From CANLBN01 sp965230205 (GTDB taxonomy: Bacteria; Pseudomonadota; Gammaproteobacteria; Pseudomonadales; Cellvibrionaceae), in the NCBI GenBank assembly GCA_965230205.1, contig OZ245996.1, forward strand, positions 3,658,001 through 3,722,000: a stretch of DNA of 64,000 nt, written 5' to 3'. Made by a program: the position numbers and the translations under genes. Within the stretch, counting starts at the first letter, position 1. Every line of letters starts with the position of its first letter. Below, piece by piece: positions 1 through 9,400 of this stretch. The notes under the pieces are model-generated. The model saw only the letters and a list, made by a program, of their open reading frames with translations. It made no database searches and was not told the DNA's origin.

Positions 1-820
1 GCGTAAAGTTAGTAACGGCCTGATGTTTATATTTTAAAGGCTTATCAATTTTATGCTGATGGGTATCCCCATGAATGAATAGCACTGGGCGGCCATATTG
101 GCGCACATGACCACTCAAAGCCGAACGAAAAACGTCAAATCCTGTTGGTTCCCAAGGGCGTGCATCAAATTGAATATTAGCGTGTGTCAATAATACCAAA
201 GCTTTAGCGGTTGACGCTTTTTTAAAAACGTTATCCAACCAAGCAAGATTGGCTGCATTACGGCTTAGATGTTCTTGAATCGCTTGTGGGTTTGTATATA
301 AATTATTGTTTGTTCCTACATTATGAAAAGTGGCAAATAAAACGCCTTCTTTTTCCCACCAGACATTTTCTGGGAAGTCTTTAAAAGCTGGTTGGTTACT
401 TTGACGAGTGACTGGCATAACTGTTTTTCCTAAACTCACAGGTTTTTGGTATAACAGGTTACGCAAATAACTCAGGCGTTCTAAAGGGTCAAAATTTGAA
501 TGGAAACAATCAGTCCAATCATTGTCACCCAGTAGATAAATCAAAGGGCTATCAAACTTGTTAACCGTTGTGAGCAGACGCTGGTAGTATTCGTCATGAC
601 AAGAATCACGCCCACCTTTTAGCTCACCAATATGAACGACAAAAGATGGTTCGCGTTGATTGATATCCCCTATAAGGTTATCCAGGCGCACAAGCCCTTT
701 ATCTGAATTATCTTGGGTATCGCCAAGAGCTGTAAAAGTGAATGGTTCTGCCAACCCATTGATTGGCAAAATAAACAATATAACAGCACATAAAATAAGG
801 TGTCGAATAATATCCATCAT
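1..820 (-). CDS. Calcineurin-like metallophosphoesterase, secreted, 3' end cut by window
   Basis: The frame stays open on the minus strand from an ATG pair at 820/817 to the window edge, so the C-terminus is missing. The N-terminus reads as a signal peptide (about 20 hydrophobic residues ending ...INGLA-EP), implying export. Metallophosphoesterase-like blocks follow in order: ALGDTQDN, HIGELKGG, LLGDNDWTDC (in the position of the GNHE motif), LLTHAN and FIHGDTHQH (metal-binding GxxH-like end). The substrate cannot be read from sequence. It begins 24 bp beyond the SpoVR stop on the same strand and could be read through from that operon. The family call is fairly secure; the specific function is unknown. 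Confidence 0.7.
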   Translation of the reverse strand, partial: MMDIIRHLILCAVILFILPINGLAEPFTFTALGDTQDNSDKGLVRLDNLIGDINQREPSFVVHIGELKGGRDSCHDEYYQRLLTTVNKFDSPLIYLLGDNDWTDCFHSNFDPLERLSYLRNLLYQKPVSLGKTVMPVTRQSNQPAFKDFPENVWWEKEGVLFATFHNVGTNNNLYTNPQAIQEHLSRNAANLAWLDNVFKKASTAKALVLLTHANIQFDARPWEPTGFDVFRSALSGHVRQYGRPVLFIHGDTHQHKIDKPLKYKHQAVTNFT

Positions 821-844
821 TAACACTAGCTTAGGATTCTTCAG

Positions 845-2359
845 CTACCCTATTTCTTCAGTCTCTTTTGGTGGGCAGGAAAAGCATTGTTCAACACTCT
901 CCCCTTCAAGTGAATGCAAATGAACATCAAAGCCCCATAATCGATGGATATGTTTTAACACCTCTTCTGCCGTCTCTTCCTCTAAAGGTTTTCGGTTAAA
1001 ACGTGTGTGATGTAGAGTTAAAGAACGGTCACCACGAACATTCACATGGTGAATTTGAATATTGGGCTCTCGGTTACCCAGGTTATATTGTGCAGATAGC
1101 GCTTCTCGTACTTTTTGATAACCAAAATCATCATGTATGGCAGTGACTTCGATATCATCATTTTTATCGTCATCAAGAATAGAAAATAGTTTAAGCTCAC
1201 GCATAAGATGAGGTGAAAGATACTGCAGAATAAAACTCTCATCCTTAAAGTTACGCATTGCAAAGTCTAATGTTTCAATCCATGAGCCGCCCGCAATATC
1301 GGGAAACCATTCTTTATCTTCATCAGTTGGGTTTTCACAAATACGACGAATATCCGTCATCATATGAAAACCTAAGGTATAGGGGTTGATCCCTGAAAAA
1401 TAACGGCTATTGTAAGGAGGCTGATAAATGACACTGCTATGTGATTGCATAAACTCCATCATAAAACCATCGGTCACTAAACCACGATCATAAAGCGTAT
1501 GCAAAATAAAATGGTGCCAAAAACAAGCCCAGCCTTCGTTCATCACTTGTGTTTGCTTTTGAGGGTAAAAGTACTGGGCAATTTTCCTTACAATACGAAC
1601 GATTTCACGTTGCCAAGGTTCTAGCAAAGGCGCATTTTTTTCAATAAAGTAAAGTAAGTTTTCTTGTGGTTCCTTAGGAAAGGTTTCTTTTTGCTCTTCT
1701 TTTTGACTATCCGTTGCTGGAATAGTACGCCATAAATCATTAATTTGTTTTTGTAAATAAATTTCACGTTCTTCCTGGCGTTCCTTTTCTTCATCTGGAG
1801 ATAATGGGTCCGGGCGCTTATAACGATCAACACCATGATTCATAATTGCATGACAAGAATCAAGTATTGCCTCAACATTAGACACACCATGGCGATCTTC
1901 ACATTTGGCAATATAGCTTTTAGCAAAGACTAAATAGTCAATAATCGATGGCGCATCAGTCCAGGTACGGAATAAATAGTTACCTTTGAAAAAAGAATTA
2001 TGGCCATAACAAGCATGAGCGATGACTAGCGCTTGCATCGTTATGGTGTTTTCTTCCATGAGGTATGCAATACAAGGATCAGAATTAATCACTATCTCAT
2101 AGGCCAGTCCCATTTGCCCACGTTGATAAGATTGCTCAACACTCAAAAACTCTTTGCCATAGGACCAGTGATTATAGCCAATCGGCATACCAATCGAGGC
2201 ATAAGCATCCATCATTTGTTCGGAGCTAATGACTTCAATTTGGTTTGGGTAAGTATCCAAACCAAATTCTTTAGCAATTTTGGCAATCTCTTCGTTATAC
2301 TTTTCGAGCAGCTCAAACGTCCAATCAGACCCTGTTGAAATAGGTTTTATGTCTTTCAT
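845..2359 (-). CDS. ycgB: SpoVR family protein
   Basis: This 504-residue protein has the full length of the SpoVR/YcgB family. The N-terminal region contains the characteristic block around MGMPIGYNHW-like residues (here ASIGMPIGYNHWSYG), followed by the histidine-rich central segment (HACYGHNSFFKGNY) and the NEGWACFWHH block. It is soluble, with no signal peptide. Its ATG overlaps the yeaH stop (ATGA), so the two are translationally coupled. In enterobacteria and Pseudomonas the trio prkA-yeaH-spoVR is co-expressed under stress and stationary-phase or nitrogen-starvation control. The biochemical activity of SpoVR is not established. Identification is secure. Confidence 0.95.
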   Translation of the reverse strand: MKDIKPISTGSDWTFELLEKYNEEIAKIAKEFGLDTYPNQIEVISSEQMMDAYASIGMPIGYNHWSYGKEFLSVEQSYQRGQMGLAYEIVINSDPCIAYLMEENTITMQALVIAHACYGHNSFFKGNYLFRTWTDAPSIIDYLVFAKSYIAKCEDRHGVSNVEAILDSCHAIMNHGVDRYKRPDPLSPDEEKERQEEREIYLQKQINDLWRTIPATDSQKEEQKETFPKEPQENLLYFIEKNAPLLEPWQREIVRIVRKIAQYFYPQKQTQVMNEGWACFWHHFILHTLYDRGLVTDGFMMEFMQSHSSVIYQPPYNSRYFSGINPYTLGFHMMTDIRRICENPTDEDKEWFPDIAGGSWIETLDFAMRNFKDESFILQYLSPHLMRELKLFSILDDDKNDDIEVTAIHDDFGYQKVREALSAQYNLGNREPNIQIHHVNVRGDRSLTLHHTRFNRKPLEEETAEEVLKHIHRLWGFDVHLHSLEGESVEQCFSCPPKETEEIG

Positions 2360-3627
2360 AAGGTTTTCTTTTGAAAAAGTTGACGAAACACAGGATAAAT
2401 ATCAGAAGCATCGACTAATTGCTTCATTGCAAATTTATCAGGGAAATCTTCCTGCACTTTTTGATAGGCGTGCCATAGCGCCTGACGATCTCGAGCGGTA
2501 ATTTCAAGATAACAATAGTGTTGTAATTGCGGTAATAATTTTTCAGTTAACAATTTATAACAAGTTATTGAGTCATCATCCCAATTATCGCCATCTGATG
2601 CCTGAGCACCATAAATATTCCACTCCGCTGGTGGATAACGCTCTGCAATAACATCGGCAGTTAAGTGAAGCGCACTGGAAACAATGGTTCCCCCTGTTTC
2701 TCGATCATAGAAGAACTCCTCTTCTGATACTTCTTTAGCACTGGTATGATGCCGAATAAAAACAACTTCTATTTTTTCATAGTTTCTCTGTAAAAATAAA
2801 TAAAGTAACAGAAAAAACCGTTTAGCAATATCTTTTGTATTTTGGTCCATAGACCCTGAAACATCCATGATACAAAACATAACTGCACGAGAGTGAGGAA
2901 TAGGATTTTTAACATATAAGTTATATTTCAAATCAAAATCATCTAACCAAGGTACCCGGCCAATTTTTTTCTGTAAATCTTCGATATCTTGCTTGAGGCT
3001 AGTGATTTTATCGCTGGTGGGCTCGTAGCCGTCATCTTCAAGCCTTTTGAGTTCTGCGAGCAACTCTTTCAATTGCCGTCTTTTTTTTCCGGTAAGTGCT
3101 ATACGGCGAGAATTAGCCGATCGTAAAGAACGAATGATATTTATTTTACCTGGAGAACCTTCATTACTGATTCCCGCGCGTCGTAACTCAAACTCCTCAA
3201 GGCCGGCAAGTTGACGCTTCACCAAATTGGGGAGCTCTAAGTCTTCGAACATAAACTCTAGAAATTCTTCTTGGGTGACCTGGAAAACAAAATCATCTAT
3301 GCCCTCCCCTGAATCACTAGCGCCTTTACCACCTGTTCCTTGACAACCACCTTTTGGCCTTTGAATATGGTCACCAGTAGCAAACTGATCATTGCCGGGA
3401 AGCACTCGGGTATTTTTACCACCAGTACCATGATGAAAAACAGGCTGGCTGATGTCTTTGGTAGGAATACTGATTTTTTCTCCCTTGTCCATATCAGTAA
3501 TTGAACGTTTGTTTACAGCATCCGATACTGCTTTTTTGATGTGATGTCGATAGCGCTTTAAAAAGCGCTGTCTATTGACCGTGCTTTTCTTTTTGGAATT
3601 CAAACGTCGGTCGATAATATAATTCAT
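2356..3627 (-). CDS. yeaH: YeaH/YhbH family protein (DUF444)
   Basis: This 423-residue protein matches DUF444 (YeaH/YhbH) in length and layout: a basic N-terminus (RRLNSKKKS...), a glycine-rich linker around residues 60-110, and a C-terminal VWA-like half with a MIDAS-like DVSGS motif (MDVSGSMD near residue 253). It is the middle gene of the kinase operon, 97 bp downstream of prkA and overlapping spoVR by four bases. The VWA fold suggests protein interaction with metal-dependent adhesion rather than catalysis; that role is an inference. Family identification is secure, molecular function unknown. Confidence 0.93.
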   Translation of the reverse strand: MNYIIDRRLNSKKKSTVNRQRFLKRYRHHIKKAVSDAVNKRSITDMDKGEKISIPTKDISQPVFHHGTGGKNTRVLPGNDQFATGDHIQRPKGGCQGTGGKGASDSGEGIDDFVFQVTQEEFLEFMFEDLELPNLVKRQLAGLEEFELRRAGISNEGSPGKINIIRSLRSANSRRIALTGKKRRQLKELLAELKRLEDDGYEPTSDKITSLKQDIEDLQKKIGRVPWLDDFDLKYNLYVKNPIPHSRAVMFCIMDVSGSMDQNTKDIAKRFFLLLYLFLQRNYEKIEVVFIRHHTSAKEVSEEEFFYDRETGGTIVSSALHLTADVIAERYPPAEWNIYGAQASDGDNWDDDSITCYKLLTEKLLPQLQHYCYLEITARDRQALWHAYQKVQEDFPDKFAMKQLVDASDIYPVFRQLFQKKTL

Positions 3628-3723
3628 ATGCTACCCTTACCAATGGTGAAAAACATCAACAATCCCTGTTATAAACACCTCAAAGAATTTGAAACTCTGG
3701 CATTGCCAGAGCTTTCTCCTTTG

Positions 3724-5646
3724 TTATTGCGATTTCCTAACACGTAAGTACCACTCTGAAAGCAAGCGAACTTGTTTTTCTGTATAACCTCTCTCAACCA
3801 TACGATCGACAAAATCCTCATGTTTTTTCTGATCATCAGCTGAAGATTTTGTGCTGAAGGAAATAACAGGCAACAAATCTTCAGTATTTGAAAACATTTT
3901 TTTCTCGATCACGCCACGAAGTTTTTCATAGCTTGTCCATAAAGGATTATTACCATTGTTGTTAGCTCGAGCACGCAGCATAAAATTAACGATTTCATTA
4001 CGAAAATCTTTTGGATTACTAATACCAGCAGGTTTTTCTGTTTTTTCGAGTTCTTCATTCAATGCAGAACGATTTAAAATTTCACCCGTTTCAGGATCAC
4101 GATATTCTTGATCTTGAATCCAGAAATCTGCATAAGTCACATAACGGTCAAAAATGTTCTGCCCGTACTCAGAATAAGACTCTAGATAAGCAGTTTGAAT
4201 TTCTTTACCAATAAACTCAACATAACGAGAAGCCAAATGCTCTTTAATAAATGATAAATATCGATCACGTACTTCTTCTGGAAATTGCTCCTGTTCAATT
4301 TGTTGCTCAAGAACATACAATAAGTGCACAGGATTAGCCGATATTTCTGTGGTATCAAAATTAAATACTTTAGATAAAATTTTAAACGCAAAACGAGTTG
4401 ATAAACCATCCATCCCTTCATCAACACCTGCCGCATCTTTATATTCCTGCAACGACTTCGCCTTGGGGTCCGTATCTTTTAGGTTTTGTCCGTCATAAAT
4501 ACACATCTTTGAATAGGTATTGGAATTTTCAGGGACTTTGAGGCGGGACAATACCGTAAACTGCGCGAGCATTTTTAGCGTATCAGGTGCGCAAGGCGCT
4601 TCACTTAACGAACTATTTAGCAATAGTTTTTCATAAATATGAATTTCTTCAGAAATACGTAAACAATAAGGCACTTTAACAATGTAAACACGGTCAATAA
4701 ATGCTTCATTATTTTTATTGTTTTTGAATGTCTGCCATTCTGCTTCATTAGAGTGCGCCAGCACTACACCATCGAAAGGAATTGCACCTAAACCTTCTGT
4801 ACTATTGTAGTTACCTTCTTGAGTTGCTGTTAATAGTGGATGCAGCACTTTAATAGGCGCTTTAAACATTTCCACAAATTCCATAATCCCCTGGTTTGCT
4901 CGACACAAGCCTCCAGAAAAACTATAGGCATCGGGATCATTCTGAGGAAAGTCTTCCAGCTTACGAATATCAACTTTACCAACCAGTGAAGAAATATCCT
5001 GATTATTTTCATCTCCAGGTTCAGTTTTAGATACAGCAATTTGATCAAGCACTGATGGATACATTTTAACCACAGTAAATTTACTAATATCACCGCCATA
5101 TTCATGTAAGCGCTTTACTGCCCAGGGTGACATGATATTTTTTACATAGCGGGGAGCAATACCAAAATCTTCTTCTAAAATTTTGGCATCCTCTTCAGGG
5201 TTAAATAGCCCTAAAGGTGACTCGAAAACGGGAGAGCCTTCCAGACAATAGATAGGCTGTTTTTCAATGAGTGATTTTAACTTTTCAGCAAGTGATGATT
5301 TACCACCGCCGACAGGACCTAATAAATAGAGAATTTGCTTTTTTTCTTCCAAGCCTTGGGCTGCATGTTTAAAGAATGAGACAATCTGCTCAATTGCTTC
5401 ATCCATGCCATAAAACTCTTCAAAAACTTTATAGCGCTTTATAATTTTGTTAGAAAAGATACGGCTTAGGCGGGGATCTTTTGACGTATCTATCAGCTCT
5501 GGTTCACCGATGGCTTTTAATAGCCTTTCTGCTGCGGAAGCATAAACGCTAGGGTCTTTCTTACAGAGATCCAGATACTCCTGAATACTCATTGTTTCTT
5601 GCTGCATTGTTTCGTAACGTTCTTGATAATGACTAAAAATGGTCAT
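3724..5646 (-). CDS. prkA: PrkA family serine protein kinase / AAA+ protein
   Basis: This is a PrkA/YeaG homologue of about 640 residues. It has the N-terminal AAA-like domain with Walker A GPVGGGKSSLAEKLK (about residues 110-124) and the C-terminal PrkA domain ending in the conserved basic tail. I place the start at the ATG at 5646, because an AGGAGG Shine-Dalgarno lies 6-8 bases upstream (5652-5657); a TTG five codons earlier overlaps that Shine-Dalgarno. It is the first gene of the prkA-yeaH-spoVR operon. In other bacteria the kinase (or AAA+ protease-like) acts in stress and nitrogen-limitation adaptation. A 570-bp AT-rich leader region lies upstream. Confidence 0.95.
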   Translation of the reverse strand: MTIFSHYQERYETMQQETMSIQEYLDLCKKDPSVYASAAERLLKAIGEPELIDTSKDPRLSRIFSNKIIKRYKVFEEFYGMDEAIEQIVSFFKHAAQGLEEKKQILYLLGPVGGGKSSLAEKLKSLIEKQPIYCLEGSPVFESPLGLFNPEEDAKILEEDFGIAPRYVKNIMSPWAVKRLHEYGGDISKFTVVKMYPSVLDQIAVSKTEPGDENNQDISSLVGKVDIRKLEDFPQNDPDAYSFSGGLCRANQGIMEFVEMFKAPIKVLHPLLTATQEGNYNSTEGLGAIPFDGVVLAHSNEAEWQTFKNNKNNEAFIDRVYIVKVPYCLRISEEIHIYEKLLLNSSLSEAPCAPDTLKMLAQFTVLSRLKVPENSNTYSKMCIYDGQNLKDTDPKAKSLQEYKDAAGVDEGMDGLSTRFAFKILSKVFNFDTTEISANPVHLLYVLEQQIEQEQFPEEVRDRYLSFIKEHLASRYVEFIGKEIQTAYLESYSEYGQNIFDRYVTYADFWIQDQEYRDPETGEILNRSALNEELEKTEKPAGISNPKDFRNEIVNFMLRARANNNGNNPLWTSYEKLRGVIEKKMFSNTEDLLPVISFSTKSSADDQKKHEDFVDRMVERGYTEKQVRLLSEWYLRVRKSQ

Positions 5647-6216
5647 TGACTGCCTCCTCAACGTTCATATATTAACTATGTAATCTCTATTTTTTACCGC
5701 AACTCCATACAACATTTTTTATCTTTGACAATTATTTTGCACTAATTCTCTTATTCACGAAAGATAAATTGAATAAGTTTTTTTATTTATTATGTACTTA
5801 ATAGGATAGACCGTTAGATCAAAATACACTAAATAATTTTGACATTTTTTTGACAAAAATAACTATTAGCCTTTATCAATCAATATATATGCCAGTAATT
5901 CGTAGCAATTGTTCTTAAATTGATCAAACACTGCAATAAACTTAAACTTTTTGCAGTAATTACTCATAAGACCTTAGTAAATGTAAGAGAACTTTAACGA
6001 CTGGCTGCCACTCATCAGCTTTCTAATTGATGAATCATCAGTGCTAAAGTAGATTTAGTGCTATAAAACACTGAATGATATTACTGATTTACTTAAGCTC
6101 TGATAAATAACTAGCGTGTAGATAAAAAGGAAGGCGTTGCTTAAAAAATATGATATAAAAATATGGATATTTTTTGACTATTATTCGATACCGGTGTGTT
6201 GTTCCGTAAACGTTAA
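5647..6216. other. Intergenic region upstream of prkA, no gene seen
   Basis: This AT-rich interval between the prkA start and the DUF2835 stop holds no convincing open frame. It should contain the prkA operon promoter and the end of the gdhB transcript. A weak inverted repeat (TCATCA...TGATGA) sits near 6013-6035. I looked for a sigma-54 promoter on the minus strand and found none. Confidence 0.5.
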
Positions 6217-6435
6217 TTACAATCGTTTGATATATCTGAATTTATTTTGTTCATCGAATTCGATGATAAAACGACCACGAACACCTTCTCTTGTGACAAA
6301 GGGTTGCAAAATATTTGCTGGAAAGCGAATACTACGGCCCTCTACTGTTTGGGTAAAAACAGAGCGGGCCGAGCCTTTGTATAGCTTGAGGTATTCATCC
6401 GCAGCAATGTTGAGTGATATAACAACTTCGGACAT
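6217..6435 (-). CDS. DUF2835 family protein
   Basis: A protein of 72 residues matching DUF2835: the pattern SLNIAADEYLKLYKG, then RFPANILQPFVT, then GRFIIEFDEQNKF and a basic end is typical of that family in Pseudomonas relatives. It starts 22 bp after the gdhB stop on the same strand, so it is probably co-transcribed with gdhB. A GTG three codons upstream (6444) is an alternative start; neither has a clear Shine-Dalgarno. Function is unknown. Confidence 0.85.
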   Translation of the reverse strand: MSEVVISLNIAADEYLKLYKGSARSVFTQTVEGRSIRFPANILQPFVTREGVRGRFIIEFDEQNKFRYIKRL

Positions 6436-6457
6436 ATTTGACACAAAAATTAATCAA

Positions 6458-9400
6458 TTAACCAAAGCGTAGTTTATTACTTGCCCGACAAGTTTCCATT
6501 AAATCGATCAATTCACGCATGGCAACAGAGAACATCGCGAAATCCGTCGATGAATTAGTTTGTAGCTCATGAGCTATGGCTCGCCAGCGGGATACCAGTA
6601 ATGGATATTCTTGCATCCACAACTGTAGCGCCTCTTCCAATTGGTATTTTTTCCCTGCTAACTTTAATAGGCTAACACTCATTACGCGAAGCACTTTATC
6701 TATATCATCAATAAATGACTCCCGGGCCATTCCCTGCCAGTGATTTTCAACGTGTACATTAGTTACCGCATGAGCAAACCAATAGAGCCCTAACTTATCT
6801 CCAAGCAGATGGTGCATTTCCACAGCCCGTGGCATATCAGCTTTGCTCTCCATAGCCCCTTCTGCAACACCCAGCCCTGAGAATAAATGTCCAGGCATAG
6901 CCATTACACTTGCCCATTCCCGACTAAGACCAAGGTTTTGGAAATGAACACATTTGTCATCCCATATTTGCTTCTCTGATTCACTGAGAAACTCTGGTGT
7001 GCAATTAATCGCTTTGGTCACTTGAGATTCAAAAATAGCGACATCGTTCTCTGGGTTAAGCTGTCCACGTCGGTTACGTAAAAACCAGCGCGTACCACGA
7101 CGAACACGACGCATCATGCTAATAAGCAGTGCCAATTGGTCTTCCGCAGGGACTTTATAATCTAAAGCCTCAACTTTTTCCTGAAAATTATCAAACTGGA
7201 AGACATCACGTGCAACTACATACGCCATGGCAACAGCAGGTGCATTTTCACCCGTTGATTCCATCAAACGATAACAAAAGGTAATGCCCATATTGTCGAC
7301 AATATCATTAGCCAGTTGAGTGGCAATGATTTCTTTTCTTAGAATATGGTTATGTATTTGAGTTTTGTATTTTTTCAATAATTGCTTTGGAAACGCCTTT
7401 TCTACCCAGCTTGATAAGTACGAGTTATCCGCAATTTCATCAACGGCTAACTCTTCTTTTAATTGACTCTTCACATAACAATTAAGTACTGCCAATTCTG
7501 GCCGTGTTAAGGACTCACCATCCGCAGCACGATCAGCTAATTCTTCATCGGTAGGAATAAATTCCAGCTCCCGATTTAAACGCCCACCGCTCTCTAAAGA
7601 ATCAATTAGCCGACGATATTCACCAATACGGGTCAGCGCCTCTTTCTCGGCCAAGCTAATGGATTGAGTTTGGTAATAATTATTCTTCAATACCATTTCT
7701 GCAACGGTATCAGTCATACTGGCAAGCAAACGGTTACGTTGCTTTTCGGTTAAACCGCCTTTAAGTACAACATCATTCAACAGAATTTTGATATTAACTT
7801 CATGGTCAGAGCAATCAACACCTGCCGCATTGTCAATAAAATCGGTATTACAAGCGCCACCGTGCATAGCAAATTCTATACGACCTTGTTGGCTCAGACC
7901 TAAGTTACCGCCCTCTCCAAAGACCTTACAACGCAATTCAGACCCATTAACACGCAAACCATCATTTGCTTTATCACCAATTTGGGTGTGGCTTTCACTG
8001 GCAGATTTGACATAGGTACCAATACCGCCATTCCAAATCAAATCAACGGGAGCTTTCAGCAATGCGGTAATTAAATCAACTGGCGACAATTTATCCTGAG
8101 TAATATCAAAGCGCTTTTTCATCTCTGCAGAGATAGGGATCGACTTGGCTCCACGAGAGAAAATACCGCCACCTTTAGAAATCAACTTACTGTTGTAATC
8201 TTCCCAAGTGGTACCTGGTGTTGAAAACAAACGTTGCCGTTCTTTATAAGTACTGGCCGAGTCAGGATTAGGATCGATAAAAATATGGAGGTGATTAAAG
8301 GCAGCTGTCAAACAGATATGTTCCGACATCAACATACCATTACCAAAAACATCACCAGCCATATCGCCTATACCGATCACCGTGAAATCTTCTTTTTGAA
8401 CATCGACACCATTTTCTTTAAAGTGCCGTTGTACTGACACCCAGGCACCACGGGCAGTAATACCCATACCTTTATGGTCATAACCCTGGCTGCCACCGGA
8501 GGCAAATGCGTCACCTAACCAATGGTTATACTCAAATGATATTTCATTAGCGATATCCGAGAAGGTAGCAGTGCCTTTATCTGCCGCTACCACAAGGTAA
8601 GGATCATCTTCATCGCGACGTACAACATTCATTGGAGGGACTATTTTACCTTTCAGCAAGTTATCCGTGACATCAAGCAGTCCACGAATAAAGGTTTGAT
8701 AACAGGTAACCCCTTCTTTAAAAAAGGCATCACGGCCCTTGTCCATGGACGCTCTTTTAGCAACAAAACCACCTTTAGCGCCGTTGGGCACAATCACCGC
8801 ATTTTTTACTTGCTGTGCTTTTACTAAACCTAACACTTCTGTACGGAAGTCTTCATGTCGATCTGACCAGCGCAAACCACCACGTGCGACCTTGCCACCG
8901 CGTAAATGCACACCTTCGACGCGAGGCGAATAAACAAAAATTTCATACTGGGGGCGAGGCTCAGGAATATCAGCAATTTCTCTAGGGTTGAACTTGAAGC
9001 TGACATAGGTCTTATTGATACCATCTATTGTTTGATAAAAGTTCGTTCGTAAGGTGCCGTTAATAAAATCTAAAAAACGTCGAAGAATACGATCATCATT
9101 CAAGTTACTGACATTATCCAGATCAGCCAGAATTGAATTATTGAGTGCATGGGATTGACGTTTTTTGAGCTCGGGATCGAATAAGTTGTGGAATAAATCC
9201 ACAATTTTTTGAGTTATTTCCGGGTAAGCCATCAACGTAGTCGCAATAGCTCGCTTACTGAATGGAAATAGTGTTTGCTTCATATAAGCTGCATAAGCTC
9301 GAAGCACAACTACTTCTCGCCATTGAATATTAGTCGACAGGACTAAACCATTGAAGCCATCATTTTCAGCATTGAAACCCCAGATATTCCTAAAGGCATT

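Noticed and set aside
5840..5880. TTGACA-like -35 on the plus strand upstream of prkA
   Set aside because: There is no suitable -10 and no plus-strand gene downstream.
6137..6472. 111-residue plus-strand open frame
   Set aside because: It lies opposite the well-supported DUF2835 gene and has no coding character of its own.
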